NCBI GenBank assembly: GCA_947174375.1
Contig: CAMWIS010000087.1
Location: forward strand, 1 to 6,812
Source of the DNA: an uncultured Bacteroidales bacterium
Lineage (GTDB): Bacteria > Bacteroidota > Bacteroidia > Bacteroidales > P3
Direction of reading: 5' to 3'
Length of the DNA stretch: 6,812 nt
Numbering within the stretch: the stretch's first letter is position 1; every line of letters begins with the position of its first letter. The notes under the pieces are model-generated. The model saw only the letters and a program-made list of their open reading frames with translations. It had not been told where the DNA came from and made no database searches. The position numbers were made by a program, and so were the translations under genes. This document shows positions 4,394 to 6,812 of this stretch, in pieces.

Positions 4394-6812
4394 TTATCTT
4401 ACCACGCTGATGCGGGCCGTGGAAACCTTGGCTTCCTCGCTTACCTTAATGATATAGGCACCCGGCACATAGTTCCGGACATCCAGCGTATAGTCACCGC
4501 TTACGCCATTGAGGCCGGACACCTTGACGCCCATGAGGTCGAACACCTCCACCGTCGCGTTTTCCAAACCTTTGAGGTAAACGTATTCCGAGGCCGGGTT
4601 GGGGTAAACATCCAGCGTTTCGTAAGCCGCTACGCCTTCGTTGGCCACATTTTCGTTCTTGAGCGGGAATTCGGCCGTCTGCAACACTTCCTTGCCGGTC
4701 ACATCCTTGATAATGACCACCAATTTCAGGTTGTTGTAATCTTCCACTTTCGGATTCAAAATCGATTCGTTCAAAATGGTCCTTCCACCATTACGGATAT
4801 CGACTCTCTTGCCGCTTTCATCGGGCAACAGGCCCTGAACCACACGCTTGATTTGCTGTTCGCCATTGCTGCCCACATTCTCGTTCGTCACGGTTTCCAC
4901 CACCAACGCATACAAGAGGCACGGAATCGTAGAATCCGTTGCCGTTGCAAAATTGAACGTAGCCTTTACCTGCGGGTTGTAACGGCTTCCGGTGATGACG
5001 GGCTGGTTCGCGGCCGTCACCTCCATGATGCCGGGGTTGCGTTGCGTCTGTTCCAACAAAGACTCGAAATAGTCTTCATCCACCAACTTGCCGTCGGCAT
5101 TCACGCGGATGGCACTGCCGTTCAACGCCAGACCGGGCGTGCTTACGACGCCCATTTTGGCCGCATAGCTTGTATAAACGGAACGCGTGTAATGGTCGCC
5201 CTTCATCGGGTATTTCGCCAAAAGAACGTCATCGCTAAACGCATCCACATAGGGGTTCAGCACCGCGCTGCCCGCGTTGTTGACACTCGTAAAGTCTTCC
5301 ACCAACGGCAGGAACGCATATTGCGAGGCCTGTACGTAAACCGGGTGACGGACTGTCTGACCGTCCACGGCCTTGCCATTCACTTTGGTAACCGTAAAGT
5401 AAACCGAATCCGCACCGGTTCCGGCGGCTTTCAAGTCATCGAACACCACATAGGCGCTTTCGCCCCATCCCAACGAAACGGGAAAAGTCTGGACCACCGG
5501 CGTACCGGTCGCACCGACCTTAGCCGACACTTCCACCGATGTCAAATCCGTACCGCCGGCACTTATCAACTGCAAGCCGGCCGGTATCTCTTCCGCACAG
5601 ATATAGGTAGGCACGTAGGCCAACTGTATCGATGCGGCGGCTTCCGCGCTGTAACTGCCCGCCTTGCCCATCACGGATTGCAACACTTCGCCCGAGGCGG
5701 TTTGCAAGAAACAAATCGCTTGCAAATCGGTAAATTCCTCCATATGGGTCTGCGTCATGTCGTAAACATAGTCGAACGCGTAAACCGAATCCGGCACCAT
5801 GCTCACCTTCTGTCCTTGGGAATTCGGCAACATCTTCATCAATACGTTATGGAATTCGGTTTCCCCGTTCGTCGAAGCGTTGTTATAGGTCGTGCCCTCC
5901 ACAACCGCCGTATGCAGCACCACATTTTCGGCACCGCCCACGGTCTTTACCTTCAACGTGATGTGGATGTTTTGCGCCGCATCGACCGCCAGCGTGTCGA
6001 ACCACATATCGACATAGACCTTCTTGGTTGCGGCAGACAGCATGGTGTCTTTCAGATAGGTGGATATGGCGTCATAGGTGCCTTGCAGGAAAAGCAGATT
6101 GCCATCCAATACGATGGAGGGTACACCGCCGACATTGTAGTAGAAACGGCGGGTATCCACTTCGTTCGTCTGATAGGGGTCGCCGGCGCCCGGGAAATCC
6201 GTCGGATATTTGATCAGCGATATCGTATCGCCCAAGGCCGCATAAATCGGGTTCATCTTGGCGTTCAACGGGGCGCAATAGGAGCAGGTGGAAGCCGAAA
6301 AATGTTCCACGAGCGGATGGTAACGGTACGTCTGCGCCGTAGCCGGGTTGATGTTCGTCAGGTATTTGGTCTGTTTCGCGGTCGCAACTTCGTTATCGTT
6401 CACTTTGGAAATCCAGAACTCCAACGTGTGTTTGCCGTAAGCCGTCGCATCCCAACCTTCCGGCACGAAATTTTTTATCTCATAGGTCTGACCAGGGAAA
6501 AAGCCGTCCGCGAACGTCTGCGGCATCGTCTTGACCGCACCGCCGTCGATCGTATAGCTGATTTCACACGAATTCATCATGTTGCCGGTATTCGCCACAA
6601 TCAAATCGACCGCCAGTTTGCCGTCGGTGGTAAAGGGCAAGCCATTCCAACTGAAATCGACGCCGTACGCATTGTCCATATAGCCGAAAAATTCGAAATC
6701 GTCTATATAGAGAAAATATTTCGTATTGTCTTTGGGCGTGATAAAGAAGACGCCGACCTGAACGTCCGACGCGCCACGCATATCCTCCGGCAACACGCCT
6801 ACCAGCATTTGT
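4394..6812 (-). CDS. Large T9SS-sorted protein with two Omp28-like thioredoxin modules (5' end missing)
   Basis: The reading frame is open to the right edge. The Met at 6808 falls inside a domain and no signal peptide is present, so the true start is outside. Numbering below counts that Met as 1; 804 residues follow from it. Residues 1-45 are the end of a jelly-roll domain of the cleaved-adhesin/choice-of-anchor type (YFLYIDDFEFFGY). About 52-155 is an Ig/CARDB-like beta domain. About 160-240 is an Omp28-type thioredoxin domain with Cys175-Ser-Tyr-Cys178 and cis-Pro230 (GGVPS), followed by a beta domain to about 385. A second beta domain (about 395-493), a second thioredoxin-like domain (about 495-570, cis-Pro558 in STPG, no CxxC) and another beta domain (to about 720) repeat this order. 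Residues about 733-804 are a type A T9SS sorting domain (YPNPAS, GAYIIKV, final ISVVR). Expected to be exported to the cell surface. First visible gene of the operon. Exact role unknown. Confidence 0.88.
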   Translation of the reverse strand, partial: QMLVGVLPEDMRGASDVQVGVFFITPKDNTKYFLYIDDFEFFGYMDNAYGVDFSWNGLPFTTDGKLAVDLIVANTGNMMNSCEISYTIDGGAVKTMPQTFADGFFPGQTYEIKNFVPEGWDATAYGKHTLEFWISKVNDNEVATAKQTKYLTNINPATAQTYRYHPLVEHFSASTCSYCAPLNAKMNPIYAALGDTISLIKYPTDFPGAGDPYQTNEVDTRRFYYNVGGVPSIVLDGNLLFLQGTYDAISTYLKDTMLSAATKKVYVDMWFDTLAVDAAQNIHITLKVKTVGGAENVVLHTAVVEGTTYNNASTNGETEFHNVLMKMLPNSQGQKVSMVPDSVYAFDYVYDMTQTHMEEFTDLQAICFLQTASGEVLQSVMGKAGSYSAEAAASIQLAYVPTYICAEEIPAGLQLISAGGTDLTSVEVSAKVGATGTPVVQTFPVSLGWGESAYVVFDDLKAAGTGADSVYFTVTKVNGKAVDGQTVRHPVYVQASQYAFLPLVEDFTSVNNAGSAVLNPYVDAFSDDVLLAKYPMKGDHYTRSVYTSYAAKMGVVSTPGLALNGSAIRVNADGKLVDEDYFESLLEQTQRNPGIMEVTAANQPVITGSRYNPQVKATFNFATATDSTIPCLLYALVVETVTNENVGSNGEQQIKRVVQGLLPDESGKRVDIRNGGRTILNESILNPKVEDYNNLKLVVIIKDVTGKEVLQTAEFPLKNENVANEGVAAYETLDVYPNPASEYVYLKGLENATVEVFDLMGVKVSGLNGVSGDYTLDVRNYVPGAYIIKVSEEAKVSTARISVVR

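Noticed and set aside
6806..6808. ATG as the true start of the large T9SS gene
   Set aside because: The frame stays open to the window edge, there is no signal peptide, and the sequence starts in the middle of a beta-sandwich domain.
1..6812. CRISPR array, insertion sequence or integrase attachment site
   Set aside because: No spaced direct repeats, transposase or integrase were seen; the tRNA 3' end, the usual integration site, is outside the window.

Overview
The window looks like chromosomal DNA of a member of the Bacteroidota, most likely a Bacteroidales species with moderately high GC. Four things support this: two proteins end in type A C-terminal sorting domains of the type IX secretion system (T9SS); a promoter matches the Bacteroides-type -33/-7 consensus (TTTG, 19 bp, TATCTTTGC); leaders upstream of starts are A-rich rather than strong Shine-Dalgarno sites; and all three visible signal-peptidase I substrates carry Gln right after the predicted cleavage site. 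Genus cannot be read from the sequence.

Everything real is on the minus strand, so the order of expression runs from high to low coordinates. Five genes follow each other with gaps of only 24, 38, 19 and 21 bp and no visible internal promoter or terminator, so they read as one operon. In order they are: (1) a large T9SS-sorted protein with two Omp28-like thioredoxin-fold modules, cut by the right edge of the window; (2) a TlpA/ResA-type periplasmic thioredoxin with WCKPC; (3) a DUF6029-type outer-membrane beta-barrel; (4) an Omp28-related lipoprotein with a CTNC motif; (5) a T9SS-sorted protein made of two copies of an unnamed beta-rich domain, each with a WC-x4-C pair. After the last gene come a Bacteroides-type promoter, a strong imperfect inverted repeat and the first 30 nt of a tRNA (probably tRNA-Pro) that runs off the left edge.

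The genes appear to form an envelope and cell-surface module centred on thiol/disulfide chemistry. Three of the five proteins contain thioredoxin folds (four domains, three with CxxC). The other two, the barrel and the last T9SS cargo, carry C-x4-C pairs that could be their substrates. By predicted location, one thioredoxin is periplasmic, one is a lipoprotein and one is T9SS-exported, with a barrel in the outer membrane. The families are recognisable, but the joint function is inference.
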